Shown: positions 34,101 to 46,500 of the stretch, piece by piece
How the letters are laid out: each line of letters opens with the position of its first letter
How positions within the stretch are numbered: the stretch's first letter is position 1
Assembly: GCA_019918135.1 (NCBI GenBank)
Contig: WBZZ01006388.1
Location: 50,001 to 114,000, forward strand
DNA from: Paulinella micropora
Taxonomy: Eukaryota; Cercozoa; Imbricatea; Euglyphida; Paulinellidae
Length of the DNA: 64,000 nucleotides
Reading direction: 5' to 3'
The notes under the pieces: generated by a model
What the model was told of the DNA's origin: nothing
Databases searched by the model: none
Seen by the model: the letters and a program-made list of their open reading frames with translations, nothing else
Made by a program: the position numbers and the translations under genes

Positions 34101-35845
34101 TTGGAAGATGCGCGAAGGGGGTATGAGGAGGACATATGGAAGGAGGCGGTCCAGGGAGAGCAAACGGAGGACGAGGTGAGGGATGCAAAACCTTTTCCGT
34201 GGCGAACCATGCCCATGGTAGGGAACATTGTGATCCCCACGAAGGCGGAAGCGGCAGCGGGTCAAACGGAGGCGAAGCCGGAACTCATGTTGAAGGACAC
34301 GCATCCAAGTCGGGTGGCCATGCAACTGGAAAATAAGACGGAGATCAAGTTTGCATCGGTGGATATGTTCCGTAAGCTCACAAGGGACAGTGAGGAGTGG
34401 AAAAGGTTCATCGCACACCAGGAGAACCCGACGGGGATTTCAGCGGATGGAGATATAAAGAGACGACAGGAGAAATATGCCTATTCTGACGGGCTGATTT
34501 GGTATTTTGGGAGTGGGGCCAAGAACAAGGACGATCCGGAGCGGTGGGTGGTATGGGTGCCAACAGAGTTACGGTACGCGATTCTGATAGGGGCACACAA
34601 CTGTCCTCTACAGAGTCACCCGGGGCTGGACATGATGAAGTGGTCCATGACTCGACGGTTTTATTGGCATACTATGGATAAGGATATCAAAAGTTTCATT
34701 TCGGGATGTGGGCAGTGCCAGAGGGCGAAGATGGTCTACGACGCGAATAAGGGGCTGCTGGGACAGTATGATATAACACGGGATATATTCGATAGGATAC
34801 ACATCGATTATGTGGGGCCTTTGCCGGAAGCGGGGGAGGGTCGGTACAAGTATATCCTCACAATTATTGATCGGGGCCCTCTAACTATGTGATTGCGGTC
34901 CCCACGGCTGACGATACCAAGGAGACGACGGCCAAAGCACTGATTGATAACTAATTCAGTCGAATCGGGGTACCTAGGAAGATCATATCGGATAGGGGAA
35001 GTTCTTTTATCAATTGGGTGTCGAACGAGATCAGTGCATACTACGGGTTTCGATGGGACTACGTCACGGCATACAATCCTATGGCCAACGGAAAGATAGA
35101 GAGGATGCATTGTACGTTAAAGGCGTCCTTGAAGATCTATTGTCAGAGCGGGCAAACCAAATGGCCAGAAGCACTGCAAGCGTTTACCTTTGCAGTAAAT
35201 AATCTTGGTTCATCGTCTTTAGAGGGCAGGGCTAGACTGTGCCCACATCAGATGGTGTTCGGGAAGGTTTTAACTACACCACAGGACGTGATGCAACATA
35301 AGGCATTGTATCAGCCGTTGGAGCTGATGGCGATGAGATTACGGGCTCTGGCGGAAGCGGAACAAATCGTGACCAAGCATCGGGAGGCGGCAATGCGGGC
35401 AGAGGATGAGAAGGGGCAACAGAAATATAAGCACGTGGAGTTCAGGGAGGGGGATACAGTGCTGTTATACTGCCCAAACGTGCCAGTGGGGGTATCGACT
35501 AAGCTCTACGAGAAGTGGCAGGGACCGTATCAGATTACGAAGCAGACAGCGGCATATAATTATAAGATCAGACACCAGCGGACGAAAAAGGAACAGATAG
35601 TCCACGTTCGGAGGTTGGTAAAGTTCTCACCTTACTTATTGGATTACGAAACGGAACAGGATGCCTTGGAGCGGACAGCGGATCAATTTGGCAACCCGCG
35701 TCCGTTGTTAACACGGACACAACGGATAGAGGAGATCGCGAGGCTGAAGGAACAAATAACCTTCGAACAGGATGAGGAGGAGAAAGAGAGGCTGCAAGAC
35801 GCCATAACGGAACTGGAGACGGGTTCGCATGAGAGAGTCTCATAG
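34101..35845 (+). mobile_element. Gypsy integrase part
   Basis: An HHCC zinc-binding region is visible: HNCPLQSHPG followed by FISGCGQCQRAK (about 34595-34730). The catalytic core follows, with FDRIHIDYVGPLPEAGEGRY (first Asp) and, further on, SNEISAYYGFRWDYVTAYNP with NGKIERMH (the third acidic residue in the 'NG..E' context). The C-terminal part contains FREGDTVLLYCPNVPVG and KWQGPYQI, the GPY/F-type module. Broken, but each piece is recognisable. Confidence 0.88.
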
Positions 35846-36497
35846 AAACAAAAGCGGAAAGAGGCGAAACAGAGAGAAGAAGACAAGAAGGAGGCATCGG
35901 AGAAAGCACAACAAGGAGAGGAGAAAGGAAAGGGGAAGACGGGAGTGCACAAGGGGATCAAGGAAAGCGGGGCCCAGGCAGACCAGCCAAGCCCAAAGCG
36001 CCGGAACGGTATTTGGGGATCAAGAACGGGCGCGACCAATGGGTGGAAAGGCGGAGGAGGTTGATAAGATTAAGTGGAAGACAGGTAAATTCTACCTGAT
36101 GATGCCGGCGGAAAAGGAGGTGAGTGATGATACGATGGATGACTTTTACGTAATGCGGATACTAAGTTTGGGGGGGACGTCACGGCATAAGGCGGGCAAG
36201 GGAATAGCTCCGGTGATGCAATTTTGGCGGAGTAGTGATGAGGTGGAGGAGGAAAAGATTAGGCGGTTTGATCCGGTTTTTCTGGAGAAAGCGGGGAAGA
36301 AGCGAGAAACGTGGGACACCATTATCGAGTTGGATGATGAGGCTCATATTCCATACACCATTCAGACGAGGCCGCGGTTAGTCTTGAACGTGCCGTTCGA
36401 TCTTACGGAAGAGAGGCGGATACCGGCACACATTTGGGACGAGATAGAGGCGGAGGCTTGCCTTTCGAAATCATTGGGGCTCCGCCAGCGGCGGTAA

Positions 36498-38330
36498 AGT
36501 CCAGAGGTAAGAAGAGGCCTGCGACGGGTGGACGGATGACCCGGAAAGAGGAAGGGCACACTGACGAAGGGGGTGATGAACTAGAGACGAGAGAAAAGAC
36601 GGAATATGAATGAAGAATAAGGAACGATGATAGAGAAGAACGAGAAGAGATGATATGAACGGAATAAGACTTGCGGGTATATGAAGGGGTGATATCGGCA
36701 TTGCTGACTTGCGGGTACATGATGGGGTGACAACAGTGTTACGGACTTGCGGGTATATGAAGGGATGATAACGGTGTAAATGAATTACGGGATTTTATGG
36801 GGGGGGGGGGTGATGAGAATATGAATGTTACGCGAGATCGAAGATGACTGACGATCAGAGAGGGGGGGAGCGGTATACTTTTACTTTCACAGGTACGGTT
36901 ACGGGCTCGCAACCCGAACTTTATACCAACGAGGTACACATTGTGAAGACACGGGTTATATATACATATACGAGGAAGTTATTATAATATACGGGCTCAC
37001 GGGTTATAAACACATTTACAATATTATGTGACTTTACGGGATTATGGGGGGAAACATCAAACTGACATATTATACAACTATGCGGACTTACAAAAAATAG
37101 CGGACTGTTGCCCTATCGGACATAGCGGATATATCGGGAAATGAATGACATACATGTCTTATGCCTTATAGGCTCATCGGGAAACTGGGAAGCGGTTCGG
37201 CACAAGACCTTATATTATTCCGCTCTGTGACGAGCGATGACATCGAACTCTATATATTCTTCATATATCAGCGGATAAAAGGGGCATACGGGTCGAGAAT
37301 GGGGCTAATACATACTGACTAACCCAGTTTAGATAGAGAGGGGTAGAATAGCAAGAGGGGAGGAAGACAGGGGATAACACATAGGGATAGTCAATAGGAT
37401 GGATAGGATAGTCGGGGGTGGATAGAATAGTAAGGGGATGGGATAGTCAGAGGGGAGGGGGCGCGGGGCAGAAATGAGAAAGATGAAAAGAAAGACGACG
37501 AGAAGAACGAGGAAGAGGACAACGGGGAAGCGGCAACTCTAACACTCGGGTGAGGGGGACACCAGAGTGAGAATATTACACAGGGGGGCTATGAAGGGGA
37601 TCAAAGGGGGACATGGATCATTTTGGGGGAGAAGGGATGAAGTGATGGATAGATAGGGGGTATGTATATCATTCGTGCTATCAGCTCTCAGGTTCGTTTC
37701 AAGCATGGCGTTTCAGAGCTGGAGGGGCCTTGGTGGGGGTAGCAAAGGTCCGGGGGAGCCTTTCCTTGCCTACGCTACCTCTGGGCTGGGCGACCGGGAC
37801 TACAGCGTACCGAGAGGGCACTACGAGGCTATTAAAAGCCAGAAGCATCAATGCGGATAATATTATGGCATCGGATCGAGCTTGCACGGGTTGGGGTCGG
37901 TTTCAGTGCATCGGATCGGGCTTGCACGCGTTGGGGGCGACTTCCGCACGTCGGATCGAGCCTGTTCGAGACGGGGACGGCTTGGGGGCACCGGGACCGG
38001 CGACGAAGCATGGGGATCGATTGAGCAACAGCACAGCCTGGTGGGCAGCGGATCAACGGGATCAGCGGAGTTGTGGAAGCGGGGAAGAAAGGACACGTGC
38101 GGGATAATATAGACCGACACTAGGTCGGGGGACGATGAGTGACTAGGGGCCGGTTACGGGGAATTGAGGGTAAGAGGCAAGTCTTCAGCCTCAACGGCGG
38201 GGGATAACGGTTTCGGGCACGAGGTGGCGGAAACCTGATTCAACGGGCGGCGAGGGGCGCAGATTGAAGCATCATCGAACGGCTTAACGGGAAATTAATC
38301 AAAATTTTACGGAGTGTAAGTGTTGGCGTT
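36498..38330. other. No gene; purine-rich tail of the Gypsy region
   Basis: Contains three 38-bp tandem repeats (36668-36781, listed separately), a G run near 36800, AT-rich sequence around 36950-37100 and a G/A-rich stretch to 38300. Short open frames show no domain. Probably 3' non-coding or LTR sequence of the Gypsy-like element, but I could not match it to a left copy. Confidence 0.5.
36668..36781 (+). repeat. Three tandem 38-bp repeats
   Basis: Each begins GACTTGCGGGTAYATGA and continues with GGGRTGA. Copies start at 36668, 36706 and 36744, with several differences between them. Confidence 0.85.
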
Positions 38331-39607
38331 TGGCCTAACTTGCAATTTTGTTTAATTCGTTAACACGATTAATAACATGCTCATGGAACTATAACTCTAC
38401 TTCAATTACTAATTCCCTCAAAAAAATACGGTATCTGCCCCAACTCCAAACCTGGACGTTTTCCGTATAGCCACTCACCAAACTTCTGCCACACTGGCCT
38501 AGAAGGACTTTACCTCTACTCCAATTACAATAAACTCCATGACAAACTATATTTTTTCACAAGGAAATTTAACACTGCTCCGATTCATGAGGATCTCCAC
38601 CCATACTCCAGTACCTAACCTAAACTTCACTTCGTAACCGACTTATCGAGGAACCGACAATTCTCAGTTGGCATGTAATGCGATACAATTTAATCCAATA
38701 TATCTTACTTTTTACCTTTTACAAGTATTTTCTCACCCCAGGTGCACTGGAAAAACCCCTTTTTACTCGAGCATTTTTCATTTTTTGCCTAAATCAACTT
38801 GTACTATTTATCCTTCCACTTTAGCCTGCCTACACCCGTTACTACACAACCAAAACCAATTCAATACCACAAACTTCCCATTCAGAACCTTCGTCGTGAG
38901 CTTATCTCACAAGCCCTGGAGAACGATCGCACTTACAAACCCTTACTCTACTCAAAAACCAGCCCTTATACTTAACAAACCTTGAACCTAGCCCTTACTC
39001 AACTCTGGCACCCCCATCTCTAAACCCAATTAAACTCGGCAAAGGGGCGAGCACGGTCACTCGCGGTTTGGTAAACCCCTGTCAATAAACAACTATTCCT
39101 GAAAATTACTGCGTTGATCGTCACTCAGGTTCGTATTTGCATTTTATCCAGAGGTTGGTCGGCGGGGGCGTCAGTTCGACTCCTCGCGCCGCATACCGTT
39201 AGTCACAGCTATTTCAATTTCACTCGCCGTTACTTGGATAATTGACTTCAAGTGTCAACAGGCAGGACATCCAATAATGCCAATGTTAACTGAAAGGATT
39301 TAATACATCACTTACAAGTCATAATTATAATTACGTAACTTAGTCAGAGTCAGCCTACGCATCAGACCAGCATCATGAGTCTAAGTCAGTCAGTTTTGTG
39401 ACGTGGCTGTCTTTGTCGACGCGGATCAATTCTTCTACTTATACGAGTTATTAAACTGCGTTTTCATATTGCGTGAAGTCTCTTGCTAGGTAGCACGGGT
39501 TGATCCTGAAAGGGATCGGTAAAGGTTCCATCATGGGGAGCTACCGTGACCCAAAGCATACTGGTGAGCGCGCTCGGGGGGGAGAAGCGATTATGCCGGC
39601 ACACTCG
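38331..39607. other. No gene; G-poor then mixed sequence
   Basis: From about 38331 to 39060 the plus strand is poor in G and rich in C, T and A, the reverse of the preceding 12 kb. 39060-39607 is of mixed composition. Short open frames (for example at 38668-38985) look like chance. The segment 39155-39195 has a tRNA T-arm look (GTTCGACTCC) but no cloverleaf. Confidence 0.5.
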
Positions 39608-39748
39608 ATATATAATGGCAATACTTACCGTTCCGGTCTGCAGGTTATCCTTGGTCTGGAGATTACGGAGTCCCTACTTTAGGTATTCCTCAGTCTTCAT
39701 ATCGTTAGTAACAATTATCTGTTTATTAAATATCCTACTATCGTAACA
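39608..39748 (+). repeat. Second copy of an LTR 3' end
   Basis: 141 bp matching 24482-24621 with about 6 differences, including the terminal GTAACA. Upstream of 39608 the two copies are unrelated, so only the R/U5-like end is shared. Confidence 0.85.
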
Positions 39749-39834
39749 AGGGCTGTTGCTGCAGGCGGCGTCGCAGTCGTTGTTGTTGTCGTTCAAGAGT
39801 TGTCGTTGTTGTTGTCGTGTGCATTCAACTTCAA

Positions 39835-40100
39835 TGTCAAACTCAGCAATAGAATTTGTGTTCTGGCAAGGCGCAGACTCGGATTTCAGATTAACGGCCA
39901 GATTTCATATTAGTGGTTAGAATTCAAATTCAAGTTAGTTTAATTTAACCGACTGCTATACTGATGTCTGCAAAATCTGCATAATTTTTGCGAAATTTTA
40001 CAGTTAAATTGGATTAATTTGAATTCTGACCACTAATCTAAAATCTGACCGATAATCTGAAATCTGACCCTTAGCTCAAATTCGCTGGCTGAGTTTGACA
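39835..40100. repeat. Fold-back (MITE-like) element, about 266 bp
   Basis: The first and last hundred-odd bases are imperfect inverted copies: the left starts TGTCAAACTCAGC and the right ends GCTGAGTTTGACA. Both arms contain the complementary forms of GATTTCAGATTA, TTAGTGGTTAGAATTCAAATT-like and TTTAACTG blocks. The centre (about 39950-40010) is AT-rich. There is no coding sequence. No exact target duplication was found. Confidence 0.8.
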
Positions 40101-40279
40101 CTTGCCAAATGTACCTAGTATTAATAATATTCTACGGCCAGCCTGAGCCTACCGGCGTAATGACCGGATCAATAACTGTTACCTTCGAAACTCTCTGATC
40201 ACTTCCACTAAGCATAATTCTGCCCTAATGCAGTCATCGTAGTATCGTTAGCAATAAAACGCAGTGAGAACACTAAAAC

Positions 40280-40285
40280 TTTATT
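40280..40285 (-). promoter_or_regulatory. Possible polyadenylation signal of the giant gene
   Basis: AATAAA on the minus strand, about 270 nt beyond the stop codon at 40554. Position and sequence fit; no other test is possible here, and many protists do not depend on this signal. Confidence 0.35.
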
Positions 40286-40390
40286 TACAGTTTGATAGAA
40301 CATTTTGATATTAAATAGAAAAGCCATTAAAAGTCTTTGTCACAGTACAGCTATATTCACATAACTTAGAGATACTTTGCCAACGACTTC

Positions 40391-40548
40391 GAAAAAGCTT
40401 AACTAGCTTACTTGATCTTAACTTCTACTAATACTGATGCATTTAGAATTGACTTTTTCCTGATGCATCGAAAAAGCTTAATACCTTGCTTGATCTATAA
40501 CTTCTACTAATACTGATGCATTTAGAATGGACTTTTTCCTGATGCATC
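40391..40548. repeat. 79-bp tandem duplication in the 3' flank of the giant gene
   Basis: Copies at 40391-40469 and 40470-40548. Each starts GAAAAAGCTTAA and ends with GACTTTTTCCTGATGCATC. They differ at a few bases. They lie just outside the stop codon, so within the presumed 3' untranslated region. Confidence 0.85.
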
Positions 40549-40553
40549 AAGAA

Positions 40554-43500
40554 TTATCTGTTTCTCCTCTGATTCTGCTCCTTTTCCGCCTCTTCCCACT
40601 CTCTTTGCGCAGCTTCAGCTGCTCTGACTTGACTGGGTTTTAACCTTGCGAGAGCTAACTTGGCTTCTGTCGCCGACCGTTCCATCGCGCTTCCACCCGC
40701 TTGCTCCCATCTTAGCCGAGCTTGCCTTACTCGAGTTTCTGGAGATTTGGGGGATGCTGGAGATTCAGGGCGGTTCGCAACGTTAAGCCCGAGGCCTGGA
40801 ATTTCAGTTGAAGTGACCCGCAGTCTCTGTGGTGGTGTAACCGCCCCAAAAATGCCAGGCGATCTTTGCTGCGCGGTGCCAGGCGATCTTGGCTGTGGGC
40901 TGCGTGTGCTGCCATCGTCCTCGTCGTCGCGGGCTGGTCTGACCCGCCTGCTTTCTTGTTGCAGCGTGAAGGAATCTCTTTCAACGAAAGTGCCTGTCTT
41001 CGCGACATCTTGAAACTCCGGCGCCATCTCCAACAGGCTTCCACCATCATCATCATCATCATTATCATCATATGCCTCTAACTCGTCCGTTGACACGCCA
41101 ACGCTTTCGGCCAGAGATTCAGACTGCCTCTGCAAGAAGGTTTTTTGAGGTTGAGGCCCAGTCTGCTGCTTGGAGTCCTGGCGCCGAACGTTACCCGGAA
41201 AATCCAAAGATCGCGCTGCTTCATCGCTGGGACGAGGTGACAGCCGAAGGCCAACCGAAGGATTGAAATATTGCGATACTTCTTCGCCTTCACGCGGTGA
41301 CGCAGTCGGTGGTGTCTCAAGACCATCTCCGATCAGACTCTCTGCTGAATCTCTCCTGGAATGCGTAGGGTTGCTTGCAGAAGCTTGCTTCCAAATGAGC
41401 CCGTTAAGTGTCGCCAGAGCGTTTTGAAGGATAGGATCTCTAGAGTCGACCCCGGCTTCCATTGCAGCCTCGACAGCCTTTCCAAGCAGCTCAATAGCCT
41501 CCTCGTCCGAGACCTCGGCTTGCTTGGTCCCTGAAGACGTAGCTTTCGTAGCCTCTTTTAGCCCCTGTGAGCTGACCTGCATGGAAAGGCGCTTGGAGAC
41601 CTTGTTCAGTTCTCTGGTTGACAGAGTTGATGGTGCTGGCAATGAAGAAGTTCTTGCTGACCCCGGCAATGACGTTCTTGCTGCCCTTGAAGCGTCCATC
41701 GCCCTCTTTGATTCTTCCATCATGCTGTTCAACGTTTCCACAGCTGATTGTAGAGCCGGATCATCGAGCTGCATGCCAATTTCAAGGGCCTCTTCGATAG
41801 TTCTTGCCAGGTCTTCGATGGCCTCTTGCTGCTCTTCAGATTGGTCCTGTTGTTCGACCACGTCAGCAGCTTTAGACAAGCCAAGCTTATCCAGTCGCAT
41901 CGACAGGCGCTTTGATCGTGTAGCTGTAGGCGCTGCAGGCATGGCAAGGTTCCGATCAACTCTTTGGACAAGCTGAGGCATATCGCTATCACCTCTTTGT
42001 CTTGCGACCAGGTCAGGCATGTCTGGATACATCTTTGTTGCGCTGACCTTGCCTGGCTTCTCAAGCAGCTTGTTCAGGGTTGACAGCGCGTTATCCAAGG
42101 CGGGGTCATTGATCGACAAGCCTGCGTTCAATGCCTCCTCGATGGTTTTGCCAAGTTCTTCGATGGCCTCCTCTTCCTCAGGTGTTCTTCCCTTTGCCTC
42201 GAGAACATCACCCAGGTGTTCCATGCCCATGCTGTCTAGACGAGCCGACAATCGTTTGGTACGCTTTTTCGGCACAAAAAGGCCGCCACCATGCTTGCTT
42301 TCTGCCACTGTGGGCACAAACCATGGTTTCTTGTCTTTGGCTTTGGCTGGGTCCAAATGGACCTGCAATCCGCTGTAGTCGATGCCTTTGACACGTTCTC
42401 GTGTCATAAGGAAAATAAGAAGCAAGACAAACAACATCAAGGGCTTGAGTAGGAAAATGTCCAGAGCGGCAGAGATGAGGAAGGAAATAAACCAGGCTTG
42501 GGATGTCGAGCGCAAGGGCGTCGCTATCAGCGAGTAAAACTCAGCATTAGCACGGGCACCTCCTTCCGCCACCAAGAAACAGCGACAGTCCCGTCTTCGG
42601 AAAGTCACTCCAGCGCAATCAAGGCGTGACTCACAGTTTCGTTTACAAATGTTTGCATCTTCGTAAGCAACCGCAAGCTCTATACCCAGCTGTTCCGTCC
42701 CTGGGGCAGGACTGAACTCGATCTCACCTCGTTGGGTATCAAACTGTAGTCCGTAAACTAACATGAGAACAGCAGCAGTTACACAGATCACGAAACAGGA
42801 CATGTAGCCAATATATTTCAGGCTCTGGGGAAGCCTGAAGGGTGGCTTGGGTTCCTCTCTGCCCATCTTTCTTGCTTTCAGTCTCTCAACATCAAAGTTG
42901 AACTGGTCCCGTGGTCCGATGGGCGCGGCCCTCGAGAAAAGCCATTGCAACGCAAAGGTGGGTACAATCACCAAGACCGCGCATATCACAGAGATGGTGA
43001 ATCTTGCAAAAATTTTTTGGTTACCAAAGAACACAGCACTGGCACCCATTTGGATCATAAGTAGAGTGTACATGATGCACAGCCGTGCCGTAGATCTGTA
43101 CGTTAAGCCGAACGGAGCGAACGCAAATGACACGTACTCATGCTCCTCCGAGACAAGTCTTTTATAACTACTTCCGACTTCTTCGAACGTGAGTCCATCC
43201 GCCTCGTTCGCGGCTTTAGCTTTCTCAATCCATCGATTTCGAATTTCTTCGATTTCTTTGGTATTGAAAGTCTTCCTGAGGTTGTCCCGCCATTTTGCAA
43301 CGCCAAGCAATACAAAGAACAAGGCCGAAATCACACCCAGCCCGATCAGGGTGGCAGGATTATTTTTCAGATTCGTCCATGTCAACTGTTTCCAGTCTTG
43401 AACAGTCAAGGTGTTGATCCGCGGAACAAAATCGCTGATTTGGATAGAGAAGGTGGTTAGGTGGGTGCAGTTGCAGACAGTCACCTCTTCCGTCGAAGCC

Positions 43501-46500
43501 CAGAAGTCGTAAATACAGCTGCTATTATCCCAACCTTTCACAATTGCAGCTTCGGGTGAAGACAGGAAAGAATTCTCCAGTAAGAACTGGCAGTCTCGTT
43601 CTACACCCACAATGTCACCTACGGCTTGCCCAGTCTCGTTCTTGCACTCCCATTGCGAGTCCGCGAACGCGCCTTGCACGAACAAAATTTTATCATGCGG
43701 AATACGTACCACGACAGGATTGGCGGCATCCAGCCCACTCACAGGGTAGTACTGGCCGCTCCCGGCATCTACCATGGACACAGTCATGGTGTTGGGAATG
43801 CGTGATCCATCAAGAGCTTGGCCGAACACGCTGCTTGTGTACACATCTGGCTGCTGCAGCACCATCAGCATGGCCATCGAAGGCGCGCCATTGACGGGTG
43901 GCAGCGTTACACCAGCTAAGCTCCCAGGAACATTCAGCTCGGAAGAAGCTTGACGCAAAGAGTTGGACTTCGTCAAGGACAAGGACAAATCTCCTGAATT
44001 CAACGTGGAGGTTTCATCCGTAGCTCGATTCTGACCGTAGACATAAGCGATATCCTGAGATTGCTTGGTGACTGCAGATACAAGGGTCAAAGTCTCGTTC
44101 GACGCCATTGTGCCCGTCTGTTGTGCATAAAGAGTGCTCTGGTGTACGTTGGCCAGTGTTGCGAAGGCAGAGTCGGCCAACATCACTAAGGCTCGTCTCT
44201 GACTTGCGTATTGACTGTCGAGAAGCGAGTTGGAAACATCCAACGCAAGAGTGCGCGCCTGCTCGTTCAGTTCTTGATAGGAGGTAGTCACGGTTTGCGT
44301 ACTTTGCATCTGCAGAATCTGGTTTGAAACAGATTGTGCCATGATAGCGACGATGTCGGCGACTGCTGCAAGGCTTTCCGATCGGATATCAGCGCGCTCT
44401 GACACCGCAGTACCATCGTTCACATCTACCGGGTAGCTGTTTAGCATTGCTGCAATGACTCGAGTAACTGCAGCCACTCCGTCGGCATCGTTGCTAAACA
44501 ATGCAGAAGATATGCCTCCAGAAAGGTATACCTTCGCCAGTTCGGTAATGAACGCCGTGAGGTGTGCTTGCGTCATGTGACGGCGTCGCGTTGACGCTGA
44601 CAGTTTCACCACATTCACCTCGAACTTGTACTCAGCGATTGCTCCCGCATTGTCCCTGATTAAGGCTACCAATTTTCGCGCCGAGTTGTCCGGAGCTGCT
44701 GCCAACAAAACATTGGCAACCTTACTCTGTTCCTTGAAAGATCTGATTATGATTGGATCGCTGCTGGAGCCAGAGGCGGGTACTTCCAGAAACTCATACG
44801 TGATTGGGTTGCTTGCGTCCGACCAACCAAAACAGCTCAGCTCAAAGTTGTCCTGGAACTCCACTCCTGTTGGTGGAGTGGCTACACAAAGACCGGAAGC
44901 AGGAGGCACATTGATCGTGATCTGGAAGGTAGCGACTGCTTTGGCTTGATTGGAGGTGTCAAGAGCCTCTGCCGTGAAGATGTACGTGAGGCCAGGCGTG
45001 AATGAGTTTGCTGCTACGACAAACGGGGCCTGAAGGAAGCCCCTTCCACTGTAGTCAAGAGCAGTCGTGATCACATCTGGGTCGGTCATGTCCAAGTTTC
45101 CTTTGAGTTGCGACCAGACTACGTTGATGACGGGACTGCCTGAGGATGTCGCAATAGCAAATGCCAGGAGCTCTAGTCGCTCATTTGCAGGCCAGTTATT
45201 GTTTCCTCCAAATGAGATGTTGTTAGTTCGCTGGACACTGACGTCAGGAATCTGTCCTTCCTTTGCAGTTAGAGCCACCGCGGCCGTGCTAACCCGAGTT
45301 CCTTTCGAAACTAGCAGTGTGATGACATAGGTGTAACCAGAGGCGAGCGCCCCGATCTGCAGAGTCGAATCGCTGGTCGCATCGTCAAGCGCAGGCGTAA
45401 CACTTGCCAAGTTGCACTTTTCTGGAGTGTTACTGTTGATGGGTTTGCGTTCACATAACCAAGTGTACTGCAAAGGCGTGCCGCTAATACCATCTGGGTC
45501 GAAGCTGTGAGTACCGTCGACAAGCACAGGCGTATTTGCTGCTACTTGCCGATCCCCTCCCACCAGCTTGGCCTCTAATTCCCTAAACTTCACAATGACC
45601 TCGACCGAAGCAACACTCTTCGACTGCGGCGCAAACGCACTGAAAGCTTCTACCTGGAACACATATTCGAGGCCTGCTGTCAGCTCAAAAGATTTGATGA
45701 AGAGAGTGGGAGAGTTCGTTTGATTCAAAGTCGCTGGCTCGCCTTCAATCTGTGTCCACTGCCAATTGAAGAAAGATGGGTCGATTCCACATGTTCGGAC
45801 CAAATAATCGTTGATGTCAAGCTGTGCACCGATGCTGACTTCCTCGTTCCGATACACATATTTTTTCGCCACCACGATGATACTGGGAACGTTGAAAGCT
45901 TGCACATTGAGGGTGTGTATTGCGGAAGCAGAGACACCCATCCAATTCTGCACTGTCAGTAAATAAACGTGGTTTGCATCCTTGGGATATATATCTTTAC
46001 TGAGACTGGTGTAAGTACGGTCAGTCCCAACCACTTGCGGTCCCAGTCGACCATTGTACGAGAGTTTCGTCCATGTACGAACAACAAAGTTGCGACCGGC
46101 GCTACCTGTTGACTCTGAAGAGTCTAAAGTAAACTGTCCACACGAACCTACCGACCGAGGGCCGGTAACGATGGGGATTGGGACGGGCAGGACAGACGGA
46201 GGTGAGAGAGGTATGCTTTGCATAGTGATCACTTGGCCGGTTTCTGCCTGCAAACCGGCTGCAGCCTTGAAGGTGACGGGGTCTCCGAGAGCAATATATG
46301 GTAATGACAGCGATCCAAACTTGATCATCAATGATGACTTTGTCGTCCATACGCAGACGCTGCCCACGCCCAACGCTGCAACCGATTCGAGCTGCTCCTG
46401 ACATGGGAATTGTGTGTCAAGAAGCTTGTTGCCCATGTTGGTCGCAACATTGAAGTTCACCAAGATAGTGCTCCCGGCCTGGCTCACCGTTGCAGAGACG

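Larger units (their letters stand above)
26040..36497 (+). mobile_element. Gypsy-like LTR retrotransposon, internal region (fossil)
   Basis: Plus-strand coding order of Gypsy elements: gag-like (about 28298-30391), protease-like (about 30763-31257), reverse transcriptase (about 32364-33400), RNase H (to about 33710) and integrase (about 34101-35845), then a C-terminal extension. Integrase after RT separates it from Copia. The element is broken in many places, of the order of ten or more, and I found no LTR pair for it, so the outer limits are approximate. The plus strand is strongly purine-rich throughout, giving Lys/Glu/Arg/Gly-rich frames in the first 3 kb that may or may not be genuine gag. 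Confidence 0.85.

Noticed and set aside
38331-39060. 3' LTR of the Gypsy element, from a TGTTGGCG start near 38328
   Set aside because: No matching left copy could be found and no clear polypurine tract abuts it.
39155-39195. tRNA gene suggested by GTTCGACTCC and a GCGCCGCA end
   Set aside because: The T-stem does not pair, there is no matching 5' acceptor strand about 70 bp upstream, and no D arm.
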